Shown here: one piece after another, positions 54,935-64,000 of the stretch
Layout: each line of letters begins with the position of its first letter
Numbering within the stretch: the stretch's first letter is position 1
Assembly: GCA_949752795.1 (NCBI GenBank)
Contig: OX457056.1
Coordinates: 92,712,942-92,776,941, forward strand
Length of the DNA: 64,000 nt
Source of the DNA: Hyperoodon ampullatus
Lineage: Eukaryota > Chordata > Mammalia > Artiodactyla > Ziphiidae
Direction of reading: 5' to 3'
Made by a program: the position numbers and the translations under genes
Notes under the pieces: generated by a model
Database searches by the model: none
What the model saw: only the letters and a program-made list of their open reading frames with translations
What the model was told of the DNA's origin: nothing

Positions 54935-55415
54935 ACAGTCAACCTATTGGCTGCCATCCTTTCTTCCTGGAAGAGGCTGGAGATGTGTTTCCTTCCTGCC
55001 TCCCTTGCAGCTAGAATATGTGATCCAGTATTGACCAATGGGACCTTAGGAGATGTCAGCTGAGGGACTTCTGGGGAAGACTTTCCCTCCTAATAAAAGA
55101 AGATGCCTGGAAAGAAATCTCTGTCTTTCTCTCTTTTTCATTGTCTCTCTCTTCCAGATATTGTGGGGTATAAATGTGTTGCCTAGAATGTGGCAGCCTT
55201 TTTGCACCTATGCTGCCAACCTTGAAGATGTCAGAGTGGAGAGAGGAAAACAGCTTCCATCCATAATGATGCTGTGGATCTGCTGATCCAATCCTGTCCT
55301 TGCCCGCCTACCCCTCAAATTCTTGTTTTGTGAGATTACCAAATTCCTTTCTGTTTAAAACCACTTTTAATGGAGGTATTCTGTTACTTGCAGCTGAAAG
55401 TAACTGAACTAAAAC
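54935..55415 (+). mobile_element. Old LTR-type repeat
   Basis: 'cagctagaatatgtgatcca', 'tgaccaatgggaccttagga', 'gcccgcctacccctcaaatt', 'aaccacttttaatggaggt' and 'tgttacttgcagctgaaag' resemble mammalian LTR 3' ends. Family not named. Confidence 0.58.
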
Positions 55416-55689
55416 ATTACTCTGTTATGCTGCCTCCCAGAAAATTTAATAATCGTAACCCAGGTATTTTAAAATTGTATTTTAAACAGAACTAAGAAAT
55501 CTTGAAAGAAGAATCCAGAGCATAGCTTCCATAAATAATCATGGAACTCTTGTTTGATTCTACTCTTTTTGCTACAAACACAGGAAAGGTTATTAAGGAC
55601 AAGTTTCAACATTTTAAAATGACTCATTAGTGACAAGTACAAAGGGAAAAAGCTAATTCATTTTTTAAGTGATGGAAAATCCTGGTTTT
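55416..55689. other. Unassigned sequence
   Basis: Nothing recognised. Confidence 0.4.
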
Positions 55690-55703
55690 AAAAAGTGTTC
55701 TTC

Positions 55704-55909
55704 GGGCTTCCCTGGTGGCACAGTGGCTGAGTCTGCCTGCCGATGAAGGGGACACGGGTTCGTGCCCCGGTCCGGGAAGATCCCACATGCCAAGGAGCGG
55801 CTGGGCCCGTGAGCCATGGCCGCTGAGCCTGCGCGTCCGGAGCCTGTGCTCTGCAACGAGAGAGGCCACAACAGTGAGAGGCCCACGTACCGCAAAAAAA
55901 AAAAAAAAA
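55704..55909 (+). mobile_element. CHR-type SINE (short form)
   Basis: 'gggcttccctggtggcacag', a 3-base-shorter tRNA part ('gtggctgagtctgcc'), body to 'gaggcccacgtaccgc' and A20. TSD 'aaaaagtgttct' versus 'aaaaagtgctct'. Confidence 0.96.
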
Positions 55910-55920
55910 AAAAAGTGCTC

Positions 55921-56583
55921 TCCAATGTAACGGGCTGTGCAAAGGCCAAGTACTTACTTATTGTTGAAATAAGAGGGAATCAGAAATATTAATTGGAAGT
56001 GTCCCCACTATGGACCAGGAAACTTATATTCTGCCCTGCCCTTTTACCATGACCAGTTTTCAAATTTTTATATAATTATTCATCAAGAAATGGTCATCTA
56101 TATTTGGAAAGTTTAAAAATTCAAAATGGCTCCAATTTCTGCTAGTCTCCACTGGAAAACAGGATCCTCATTCTCTGATGTTCTAAGAAAGGATATTATT
56201 TAAGGGAATGAAATCTTGAAAGCAGTTTTGATGGCAAACAAAAAAATTTTTGCTTCAGATTGTACTGCCCTCAATGGTAATCTCACTGCAGGTAAATTAG
56301 TAGGGGATTAACATGGCAAACTTCACACCATCTGGTGAACCGCCAATAATGGCTGAGGTGATTGTTGGGAGGGGGGTAGTTTAGGATGGATAGTGGGGGA
56401 GGGAGAGGCTGAGTAACTGTTGCTGCCCTGAGACCACTGCAGCCCTAGGAGCAGTGGTTTGTCCTGCTAACCTCCCTCTTCTCAGTTTCCCCTCAGGAAG
56501 AGAGGCCAGTGGGAAATGTGGAGGAGCTGCTTCCTGAACCGGTGTGGAGAAGTGGAGCTTTGTGGTGGCATGGAGGTGCACGT
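55921..56583. other. Unique non-coding sequence
   Basis: Nothing recognised. Confidence 0.45.
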
Positions 56584-56997
56584 TGTGGTTGCATTGTGTT
56601 CCCCCCTCCACCATTCAAGTGTTGAAGTCCTCATCCTCAGTATCTCAGAATGTGACCATACTTAGAGACAGCGTCTTTGCAGAGGTAACTGAGTTAAAAT
56701 GAAGTCATTATCCAATATGAGCCCTAATCCAGTGACTAGAGTCCTCATTAAAAAGGGAACTGTGATCACAGAAACACACAGAGAAAGACAATGTGGGGAC
56801 ACAGGGAGAAGATGCCATTACAAGCCGAGGAGAGAGGCCTGCCACACCTCCTTCCCCCGTGGCCCTCAGAAGAAACCAACTCTGCTGACACCTTGATCTC
56901 TGATTTCTAGCCTCCAGAACTAGGAGGAAATAAATTTCAGTTGTACCAGCCCCCCAGACTGTGGTATTTGTTATAGCAGCCCTAGCAGACCCATACA
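56584..56997 (+). mobile_element. MaLR/MLT1-like solo LTR
   Basis: 'gtggttgcattgtgttcccc', 'caagtgttgaagtcctcatc', 'ctttgcagaggtaactgagt', 'gctgacaccttgatctctga', 'tctagcctccagaactagga' and the end 'agcagacccataca'. Same broad group as 41810-42185. The 128-codon minus frame here is chance. Confidence 0.8.
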
Positions 56998-57432
56998 TTG
57001 CACTGTTCAGATCTCCCTCAAGAGAACCTGCCATGGGGAGCATTGTGTACCGACAACCCCCTGCTCCCACCATCAGATCCACGGCAGCATTCACACCAAG
57101 GCCACGCTGCCTGGGCCACTCCCTGCTGATGACTGAGCAGTGGGGGGCACTGGAACTGGGCTTTTCTGCCCAACTTGGGATCCTCTAATGGGTTGCCATT
57201 GCTCAAGCCTCCTCATCAGCCTGGCAGAGACTTTCTCTGAACCTCACTGTAGGCTGAAGCTCTTCCTACTGAATCCTCCTTCCATGTAGCTCTTCTTTCA
57301 CAGGTTTTACAGTTTAATTGTGCTGTCTAAGGCTCTCTCCACCTTCTTCAGCAACTTCCTACTTTATTCTTCATAGACTATATATATATCATATAGACAT
57401 ACATAGGTATATATCATAGAGATATATTCTTC
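56998..57432. other. Unassigned sequence
   Basis: An AT-rich 'tatatatatcatatagac' stretch lies at 57378-57415. Confidence 0.4.

Positions 57433-57482
<50 letters not shown>
57433..57482. repeat. (CTAT)12 microsatellite
   Basis: About 50 bp of uninterrupted tetranucleotide repeat. Confidence 0.97.
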
Positions 57483-57483
<1 letters not shown>

Positions 57484-58247
57484 ATTTTCAACTATCCAAG
57501 TCTTTTTTCTGTTAAATAAGTTTAAAAGCTTCCCAGCTAGTGTATATGGAACATCATAATTCATCAAAAGCCAAATACAGATGGAAGTCGACAAAGAGTT
57601 GAGAAAACATCTCAGAATATCATTTTCTGAGCTTAATGACTTCACGAATTTCCTTTAAATAAGAAAATCGACAGCTTGACCAAGGGAATGGTAACACATA
57701 TTGGCATATTATTGGTAGAAATTAGTGTTAAGTACTTGGAGGCAGGAGAATGGGCCAGCTAAACCTTACAGGGTGGGATATTTCTGTTTCTATTTACCAT
57801 ATTGATAAAGAGCAAACTCAGCATCTCAGTGAATTTGACCCCTAAATAAGACAAAGAGTTATCTCTTAAATGCAAGGAAGGACTTATCAAGCAAATCAAA
57901 GAACTCAAATCTCTGCCTCTACAGCATTGAAGGAGGGGAAGTTTCCAGCTAGCTTCATGTTAATTTTAGAATTGCAGAGCCCAGGACATGAAGCCAACCA
58001 AAGTCACGCACACATCGTGGGTAAACAATGCCACGCCAGCTGCTTTGGACCAGGCCAAACATATGGAGGGTGAAAACAAACAAGATTTCCTCCCAAACAT
58101 TTGTTTATTATTCTTTACAATCTTTGTTCTTGGAGAAGAAAAATGAGATTGGTTAGAATTTTGGATCCATGTGTTTGTTTGCTTGCTTATTTATTTTTAA
58201 GTCTATTAGTTTTCTCCCATTAAAAATTAAAGGCATCCCCATGAAAG
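57483..58247. other. Unique non-coding sequence
   Basis: Nothing recognised. Confidence 0.45.
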
Positions 58248-58265
58248 AAAAAAATCTCAACAACC

Positions 58266-58599
58266 AGGGTTTCCCTGGTGGTGCAGTGGTTAAAAATCCA
58301 CCTGCCAATGCAGGGGACATGGGTTCGAGCCCTGGTCCGGGAAGACCCTACATGCCACAGAGCAACTAAGCCCGTGCACCACAACTACTGAGCCTGTGTT
58401 CTAGAGCCCGCTAGCCATAACTACTGAGCCCATGGACCACAACTACTGAAGCCCACGCGCCTAGAGCCCGTGCCCTGCAACAAGAGAAGCCACCGCAGTG
58501 AGAAGCCCGCACACCACAATGAGTAGCCCCTGCTCACTACAACTAGAGAAAGCCCCCGTGCAGCCACAAAGACACAACTCAGCCAAAAAAAAAAAAAAA
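58266..58599 (+). mobile_element. CHR-type SINE, long form
   Basis: 'agggtttccctggtggtgca' to 'gacacaactcagcc' and A22. The 18-nt TSD 'aaaaaaatctcaacaacc' at 58248-58265 recurs at 58600-58617. Confidence 0.96.
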
Positions 58600-58617
58600 A
58601 AAAAAATCTCAACAACC

Positions 58618-59984
58618 CAGAGGTAGATAAGGGAACAAATGAAAACCCCTCAGTGTCTCCTTCCCCAACCCCCATTCTCCTTTTGCCCCGTGGCTGTCCC
58701 ATCCCACTTGTAGAGGAATGGTCCCACTCTGAGTCCCACTGTTAGTCATTGAGTGTGCCTCCTTCTAAACTTTTTCCTGTGCACACGAAAAGAAAGTAGA
58801 CTCTTTCAAGAGAAAAATTCATTGCCCATTTTTTTGAGGTAACCAATGCTTTTTGTTACCACTCTCGAACATCTCAGAAAGATGAAAACAGGAGAAGGTC
58901 CAAGCTCAGGAACTTCCTGTCTGTGTCTGTGTGCCTCCAGAGACTCCTATACCTAATTTAATTAACATAAATTTACATAGTCACATGTGGCTGGCGGCTA
59001 CTTGTGGGACAACACAGACCTAAGAACAACACAGACCTAAGAAAGTGATCTTTCTCCAACGAAGAAATTCGTCAAAATGAAGAAATTTCCCAGTTCGTCA
59101 AAAATGGAAGGAATCTGATCCAGGTCCCCCAGCTCCCTCTACCTGGTCTCTTTTTCAAGTGATCCAGCCCTGATCCACTACATAATTTGGACTCTGAAAA
59201 CTACAACTTTAGATATAGGTGATGAAGTTTTTAAAAAGCCACACTCATTGGAAGTCAAAGTAGAGAGGGAGAATGGGGTTGGTCCCCAGTGCTGTTTTCC
59301 TCTTGAGATAAAGTAAAACATAAACTGTCTGTAACCACACATTGGGAAATTGATGAAGTCTATTTCTGTGCCTTTATTAGGACAATCACATAAATAAATC
59401 CTGTTAGATGTTCACATGTTTACTGCTAAGAGGTCTGCAAGGAAGGAAATCCCCAGCCTGCCTTCGTTCTCCAGGCCAAATTTAATTGGCCTCACTCTAA
59501 AATACTCAGGGGCATTTTGATTCTTACCTGTTTTGATTCTTGTCTACTTCCTGGTCCTCACTGTGGAGTAGTCATCATCTTTCTTCTTGGATTCCGATTT
59601 GGGAAAACCTCACTCATTTTCCCTATTTGTTTTGTGAGCTTCTTATACTACATCCTGGCTAATCACAATTATCTGTAAACTGCTCAATGAGCAAATAGTG
59701 GGAAAGTTTGAAGGTGATGCTGCGTGGGGACATGAAATATCAGACAGTCTGTTCTTGGAACCAGAGAGGGTATGATGTGTGACTGGTATAGCCTAGACAC
59801 ACTCTCAAATTCAAAACCAGGTTTCTATCTTATTTTCTTCTATTTCTTCTCAAATTGTTTTTGTGGCCAGAGGATATTACTTTACACACAAAGTCATTTT
59901 GAAACTTCCAAGCATCCCTGAGGCAGCAATCACATTTGAATCTAGTGGATACATGTGGTGGTTTCTGTTTCCCAAATAACAATG
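58618..59984. other. Mostly unique sequence with a small MER33-like scrap
   Basis: 58955-59008 ('tagtcacatgtggctggcgg') resembles the right end of the element at 2536-2833. No exons recognised. Confidence 0.45.
59009..59042. repeat. Perfect 17-bp tandem duplication
   Basis: 'acaacacagacctaaga' occurs twice in a row (59009-59025 and 59026-59042), so it is probably a recent slippage event. Confidence 0.95.
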
Positions 59985-60180
59985 AAAAAAAAAAAAAAAC
60001 TCATTTTTTCCGATTAAAAAATAATTCTGGCTTATTATTTTTAAAAGTACAGAAAGTAGAAAGAAGAAATTAAAAAGTACCAAACCTTCCATTCTAATCA
60101 CAACTAGTAGTATTTTTTATGAATATTATTTTAGACATTTTTTTCTGTATGTATACACAAATATATAACTCCTTTCTTAG
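59985..60180. other. AT-rich sequence, probable old repeat
   Basis: 'aaaagtacagaaagtagaaa', 'ctaatcacaactagtagtat' and 'tctgtatgtatacacaaata' recall a common old mammalian repeat, but I cannot name it. Confidence 0.35.
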
Positions 60181-60744
60181 GCTTGCAACATCTGGAAAGT
60201 TATGAAAGCAGAACTCAGTTCCATAAAGAGAGTAATCATATGGGTCCAGAAGATGGTTCAAAATGTTGCCTTTCCACAGGCAAACAGAGCCATCTCAGAT
60301 GGGAACCTGGCCCGAGCATCTTCTCTGGTCTACTTTCCTCTTCTCCCCATCCCCACACAATTCCCAGTCTTTTCTAGCCCCTGCTAGTTTCCAGAGCGCT
60401 CAGATCCACTCTGGAGGGCTAGGGTCTTATCCTGCCTCATCCTGAAAGAGCTCTTCTTCCTGTGCAGGGAAGGGCATGAGCCTTAGAGCTGCAAGGAGAG
60501 ATCAGCTTTGAGGGCCAGCACTCACCATTAAGTTCATCTTGACGGCCAAACCTCTGTCCACCTAAGTGCTTCTGTCTCACGTTCTTGCACCATTCTGTGC
60601 TGGAAAGCTGTACAAAGAAGAGGGGGATGTGACTTATTCTAGCACTTAAGGATAAGAAGAGACATCAATAAAACCTGAATTCCATTGCAATCTTTTGGCA
60701 GTCAGGCCAGACTCCTGCCCAGGAATTCCCCTTTTAAGCCTGAA
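60181..60744. other. Unique non-coding sequence
   Basis: Three overlapping frames of 60-64 codons are chance. Nothing recognised. Confidence 0.45.
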
Positions 60745-60855
60745 TGTTTTTCATCTGTAAAATGGGGATAGTGATACTCACTTCCCAGGGCTGTTTGGAA
60801 GGTAGAATGAGATACATGTAGCAATTTACATAAGGCCAAGAGTAAGGCAGACCCC
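60745..60855 (+). mobile_element. MIR SINE 3' part
   Basis: 'tttttcatctgtaaaatggg', 'gatagtgatactcacttccc' and 'ggtagaatgagatacatgta' match sense MIR. Confidence 0.78.
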
Positions 60856-60953
60856 TAGATTCCTGGCTCACTGTTCTCCAAGAGTCCCTACAAAGCATCA
60901 GCACCTGGAGGATCTAGGATCTGGTCCTTAGCTTTGCATGTCCAGAATTTGTA

Positions 60954-60961
<8 letters not shown>

Positions 60962-60984
<23 letters not shown>

Positions 60985-61187
60985 TTTATTTTTTGCGGTA
61001 CGCGGGCCTCTCACTGTTGTGGCCTCTCCCGTTGCGGAGCACAGGCTCCGGACGCGCAGGCTCAGCGGCCATGGCTCACGGGCCCAGCCGCTCCGCGGCA
61101 TGTGGGATCTTCCCGGACCGGGGCACGAACACATGTCCCCTGCATCAGCAGGTGGACTCTCAACCACTGCGCCACCAGGGAAACCCC
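60962..61187 (-). mobile_element. CHR-type SINE (short form)
   Basis: TTTA-repeat tail, 'gcggtacgcgggcctctcac', body to 'ccaccagggaaacccc'. The 18-nt TSD 'agaatttgtattattatt' is at 60944-60961 and 61188-61205. Its body is among the closest to the apparent consensus. Confidence 0.97.
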
Positions 61188-61205
61188 AGAATTTGTATTA
61201 TTATT

Positions 61206-61477
61206 TCATCTAGATAGGGCCATGGGGTAGGACAAGCTATTGTGCATAATTTAATTACTTTATGGGTTTTTTTTTTTAGTTGAATTCTCACAGAGTAATC
61301 TTACTAAGTTCTTTGGGAGATGATGCAATTTACATAACATACTGAAAACATGAAGCTTGGCTTAGAAAAGGTGCCATAATGTTCCATACACTTTCTTTCA
61401 TCTTCCAAGTCAAAGGATAAATCCTAATGAGAATAGGAAATGGGTAAACTCAGCAGGTTATTTTTCTAAACAGCCTC
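61206..61477. other. Unassigned sequence
   Basis: Nothing recognised. Confidence 0.4.
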
Positions 61478-61575
61478 ATGACCCTGGGGCAATTTGTTTA
61501 TTCTTTGGACCTCAGTTTCCTCATTTGGAAAATGAGCAGCTATCTCTAAGGTGCTTTCCAGACCTCAGACTCTTT
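61478..61575 (+). mobile_element. MIR-family fragment
   Basis: 'atgaccctggggcaatttgt', 'ttggacctcagtttcctcat' and 'ttggaaaatgagcagc' are the MIR core in sense. Confidence 0.68.
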
Positions 61576-62409
61576 TATGTCTATATTCGACAGGCTCTAG
61601 AACAGCACTGGAGCAAAGATAGCTCTCAAAAAATACTTGTTGATTGAAATGGGGCCAAGGTAACAAGATGCACTTTTAGCTGTTCCATGAGTGCCAGAAC
61701 AAAGTGTTCCCACAAAGTCGTGGAAGAATAAAAGGTTAAATGGAGGGCTTTTGGGAAACCTTAAAGCAAGAGGGGAGAGTACTCCAAAGCAGAAGTTGGC
61801 TAGATTACCATAGAAGAAATAGCAGGAAATTGCACAATTTTGGAGTAACCAGATTAAAAATGCTAACGAAAGGAGACATTCCACTTTCAAGAGACAGGAA
61901 GCAGGAGACAAGAGGCAGTTCTTGCTCAGAGTGAAACAATATAGAAAGTCAACTGGCTCTAGATGTCTCCTCCCCCACAAATGGTCTGTTCTTGTTAGAG
62001 AGATTTAAATATAGGACAAAGGGTTATCACTCCCACCAGCTGACAAAGTGCTCTAATGTTTCCAATCTCAGTTCTCTTCCTTGACCCTCCCTTCTCCCCT
62101 AATTACCCTTACATTGGTAGTTGCCTCATCCCCTTCCATATTTTATCTCCTCATACCCAAAGGGAAAGACAACTTTTGGTTTAATGACGCTTCCATGTCT
62201 TCTATGGATGCCATAAAGAAGCCTTCAGTTCTAAGGATGCACCAGGCTTCTCCCATGTTGCACTGAGTGAAACCAATATTCTGGGGGGGGAACCAGAGGG
62301 GTACAAAAGGGACATGGAGACAGAAGGGACAAATGGAGATGCTGTATGATTATAACGGACAACAGAACTTTTCCAAATGTGGCTGAGACTGCTGGTCGTC
62401 TGCTAACAT
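61576..62409. other. Unique non-coding sequence
   Basis: A 127-codon minus frame at 61597-61980 has a hydrophobic look but no recognisable signal or family. Not called. Confidence 0.45.
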
Positions 62410-63240
62410 CTATTCTTCCCTTCTGAATAGAAATTTAAGCCAGGCACATGGAAGTTTCACTAAAGCATCTATTTCCCAGCATGCTTTGCTGTTAGGTTTG
62501 ACCATGTGATTAGGATCTGGCCAATGGGATTTGAGTGGAAGTGATATGTTTAAATTTCTCACTATGCCCTTAAAGAGAGGACTTCTGCCCTTCCCTTTTG
62601 TCCTTCTCTGCTTTCTGGCTGAGATGTGGATATTGTGGTGGGAGACAGAACAGCTATGTTGGGCTATGTTAGGGATGAATTGTTTCCTCCCAAAATTCAT
62701 ATGTTGAAGCCCTAACTCCCAACATGATTGTATTTGGAGACAGCCTTTAAGGAGGTAACTGAGGTTAAATAAGGTCATAAGGGTGAGGCCCTAATCCAAT
62801 AGGGCTGGTTCCCTTATAAGAAGAGGAAGAGACCCCAGGGATATGCACACACACAAAAAAAGTTCATGTGAGGACAAAGAAAAAAGGCAAGTAAAGAAGA
62901 GAGGCCTTACTAGAAACCAACCATGTTGGAACCTTGATCTTGAACTTCCAGCCTCCAGAACTGTGAGAAAATAAATTTCTGTTGTTTGTGCCCCCCAGTA
63001 TGTGGTATTTTGTTATGGCAGCCCTATCAGACTGATACAGGCTATGAGATAAAAGTCATATGTTGAGGACGACAGGACAATAAGATTAGGAGGAGCCTGG
63101 GTTCATGGTGGTTGTGAAGCTGTTATACCAGCCTTGGGTCACCTTCCTGATTTTCTACATGAGAAAGCACAAACTTCTGTGAAATCACTGTTGTTTGGGG
63201 GTCTTTATTAAGGCATCAAAGCTTGTATCCAAACTAATAT
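62410..63240 (+). mobile_element. Old LTR-type repeat, split by a second LTR
   Basis: Left part 'tttcccagcatgctttgctg', 'ggatctggccaatgggattt', 'gcccttaaagagaggacttc'; right part 'tcatatgttgaggacgacag', 'gggttcatggtggttgtgaa' and 'ttgtttgggggtctttatta'. The two halves fit together once 62667-63044 is removed. Confidence 0.7.
62667..63039 (+). mobile_element. MaLR/MLT1-like solo LTR nested in an LTR
   Basis: A 373-bp element with 'tgttagggatgaattg' at the start, 'ctttaaggaggtaactgagg', 'ggttcccttataagaagagg', 'cttgaacttccagcctccag' and 'gccctatcagactgataca' at the end. TG and CA termini and a 5-bp TSD 'ggcta' (62662-62666, 63040-63044) are visible. Confidence 0.85.
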
Positions 63241-63396
63241 GGTAACCCTCCTAGGTAAAGAAGGATTGGTAGTCAAAGTGAAACATTCCTATGTTGTATG
63301 TTTGTAATTCGTTATAATGTTTAACTGTATGGTAATGTCAGTTAATAATTCATCCATAGTGAAGAAATCATTTCAAACATGTCTTGCAACCTGATT

Positions 63397-63440
63397 AAGA
63401 TCCCTAACTGGAAAAAAAAGAAAAAAGATCCCTAACTGGA
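63397..63440. repeat. 16-bp direct repeat flanking an A-rich spacer
   Basis: 'aagatccctaactgga' at 63397-63412 and 63425-63440, with 12 bp of A-rich DNA between. Confidence 0.92.
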
Positions 63441-63715
63441 TATTGACTGAAAACAATTATTTGAAACAAGATGATATCAACTAAATATATGTTCTCCTAA
63501 CTGCTATCCCTACAGGGATGTTCTGGTACATCTTTGTAGTTACCCTGCTCTACCATTTTCCATTAGATAGAAAAGGAGATGGCATTGGGGATTCAGAATG
63601 GTCCCTAGAAAAAGGCTAGGTACCCATGGTGTCTGTGATACTTCTGACTTGTAGACTCATGCACCCTCAAGAAATTAAGCAGAGATGAAAATTATGATCT
63701 ATAATTGTTATCATC

Positions 63716-63747
63716 AGAAATGTCACACACAAAAAAGAAATGTCACA
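63716..63747. repeat. 12-bp direct repeat flanking an A-rich spacer
   Basis: 'agaaatgtcaca' at 63716-63727 and 63736-63747, separated by 'cacaaaaa'. Confidence 0.85.
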
Positions 63748-64000
63748 AAAAGAATTTATTATTATGGAAAGGATTTTGTGGTAAGCTTAAATTCATTATA
63801 CTTGTTGGTTATAATGTTAAAAAAAACTCAGAGTTTAAGTCAGTTCCTCTCTTTGCTTAGACTATGTAGACACAGACTCTAAAAGTTATGCCTTAAACTT
63901 TCTTAAAAGCAACAAAGTTAATCGTCTTGTAATAACTTTGCGGAGTTGATAGAAGGGATATGTTGAGATAATTTGTTTTTGTGTATGGAAGCCTCTCCTA

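Larger units (their letters stand above)
63241..64000. other. Unique sequence with two small duplications
   Basis: No exons or repeat family recognised. Two short direct repeats around A-rich spacers are listed separately. Confidence 0.45.

Noticed and set aside
61597..61980. A hydrophobic 127-codon minus frame
   Set aside because: No start context, signal peptide pattern or known family. The hydrophobicity follows from T-rich codons.
1..64000. CRISPR arrays, bacterial operons, phage or a new defence system
   Set aside because: All dispersed repeats are eukaryotic retroelements or DNA transposons. There are no regular spacer arrays, no long ORFs in series and no ribosome-binding pattern.

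Overview
This is a window of mammalian nuclear DNA with no protein-coding exon, rRNA, tRNA or CRISPR array that I can support. The organism is very probably a cetacean, or otherwise another cetartiodactyl such as hippopotamus. The evidence is 19 copies of the tRNA-Glu-derived CHR SINE family, several of them close to one another in sequence and with clean target-site duplications (TSDs), together with cetartiodactyl-type L1 3' ends. I saw no BovB LINE and no Bov-tA/ART2A SINE, which 64 kb of ruminant DNA would be expected to hold. All family names here come from recognising sequence by eye, not from a database search.

Layout. Positions 1-8.5 kb hold sparse old repeats (MIR, L2, MER5A, a MER33-like element), one L1 3' end and two reverse-strand SINEs. 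Positions 8.54-11.77 kb are a dense nest: an old L1 is split by a second L1 3' end, which is itself split by an L1-derived piece and a SINE, followed by a further L1 fragment split by another SINE. Positions 11.8-23.7 kb are mostly unique sequence with MIR, MER58-like, Tigger-like and LTR-like relics, and a SINE (20.45 kb) carrying an extra 3' segment. Positions 23.7-32.1 kb carry three L1 pieces, an LTR-like insertion, a MER20 and an interrupted MIR.

Positions 32.98-38.50 kb hold the largest element, a nearly complete reverse-strand L1 (dead ORF1 and ORF2). It landed in a MIR and was later hit by two SINEs. Positions 38.7-48.6 kb hold L1 3' ends, an LTR in a MIR, L2 and more SINEs. Positions 48.6-64 kb are unique DNA with LTR relics, including one LTR inside another at 62.67 kb, several short tandem repeats, and short direct repeats that bracket bare A-runs.

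The open frames in the window do not act together as genes. The longest repeatedly seen ones are translations of the SINE body (open in several frames), L1 ORF remnants, or chance frames. What the window records well is a layered history of retrotransposition: MIR, L2 and MER elements first, then old L1 and LTRs, then young L1 3' ends, and CHR SINEs last. I found no evidence of a new biological system; the items most worth checking are unusual insertion structures.
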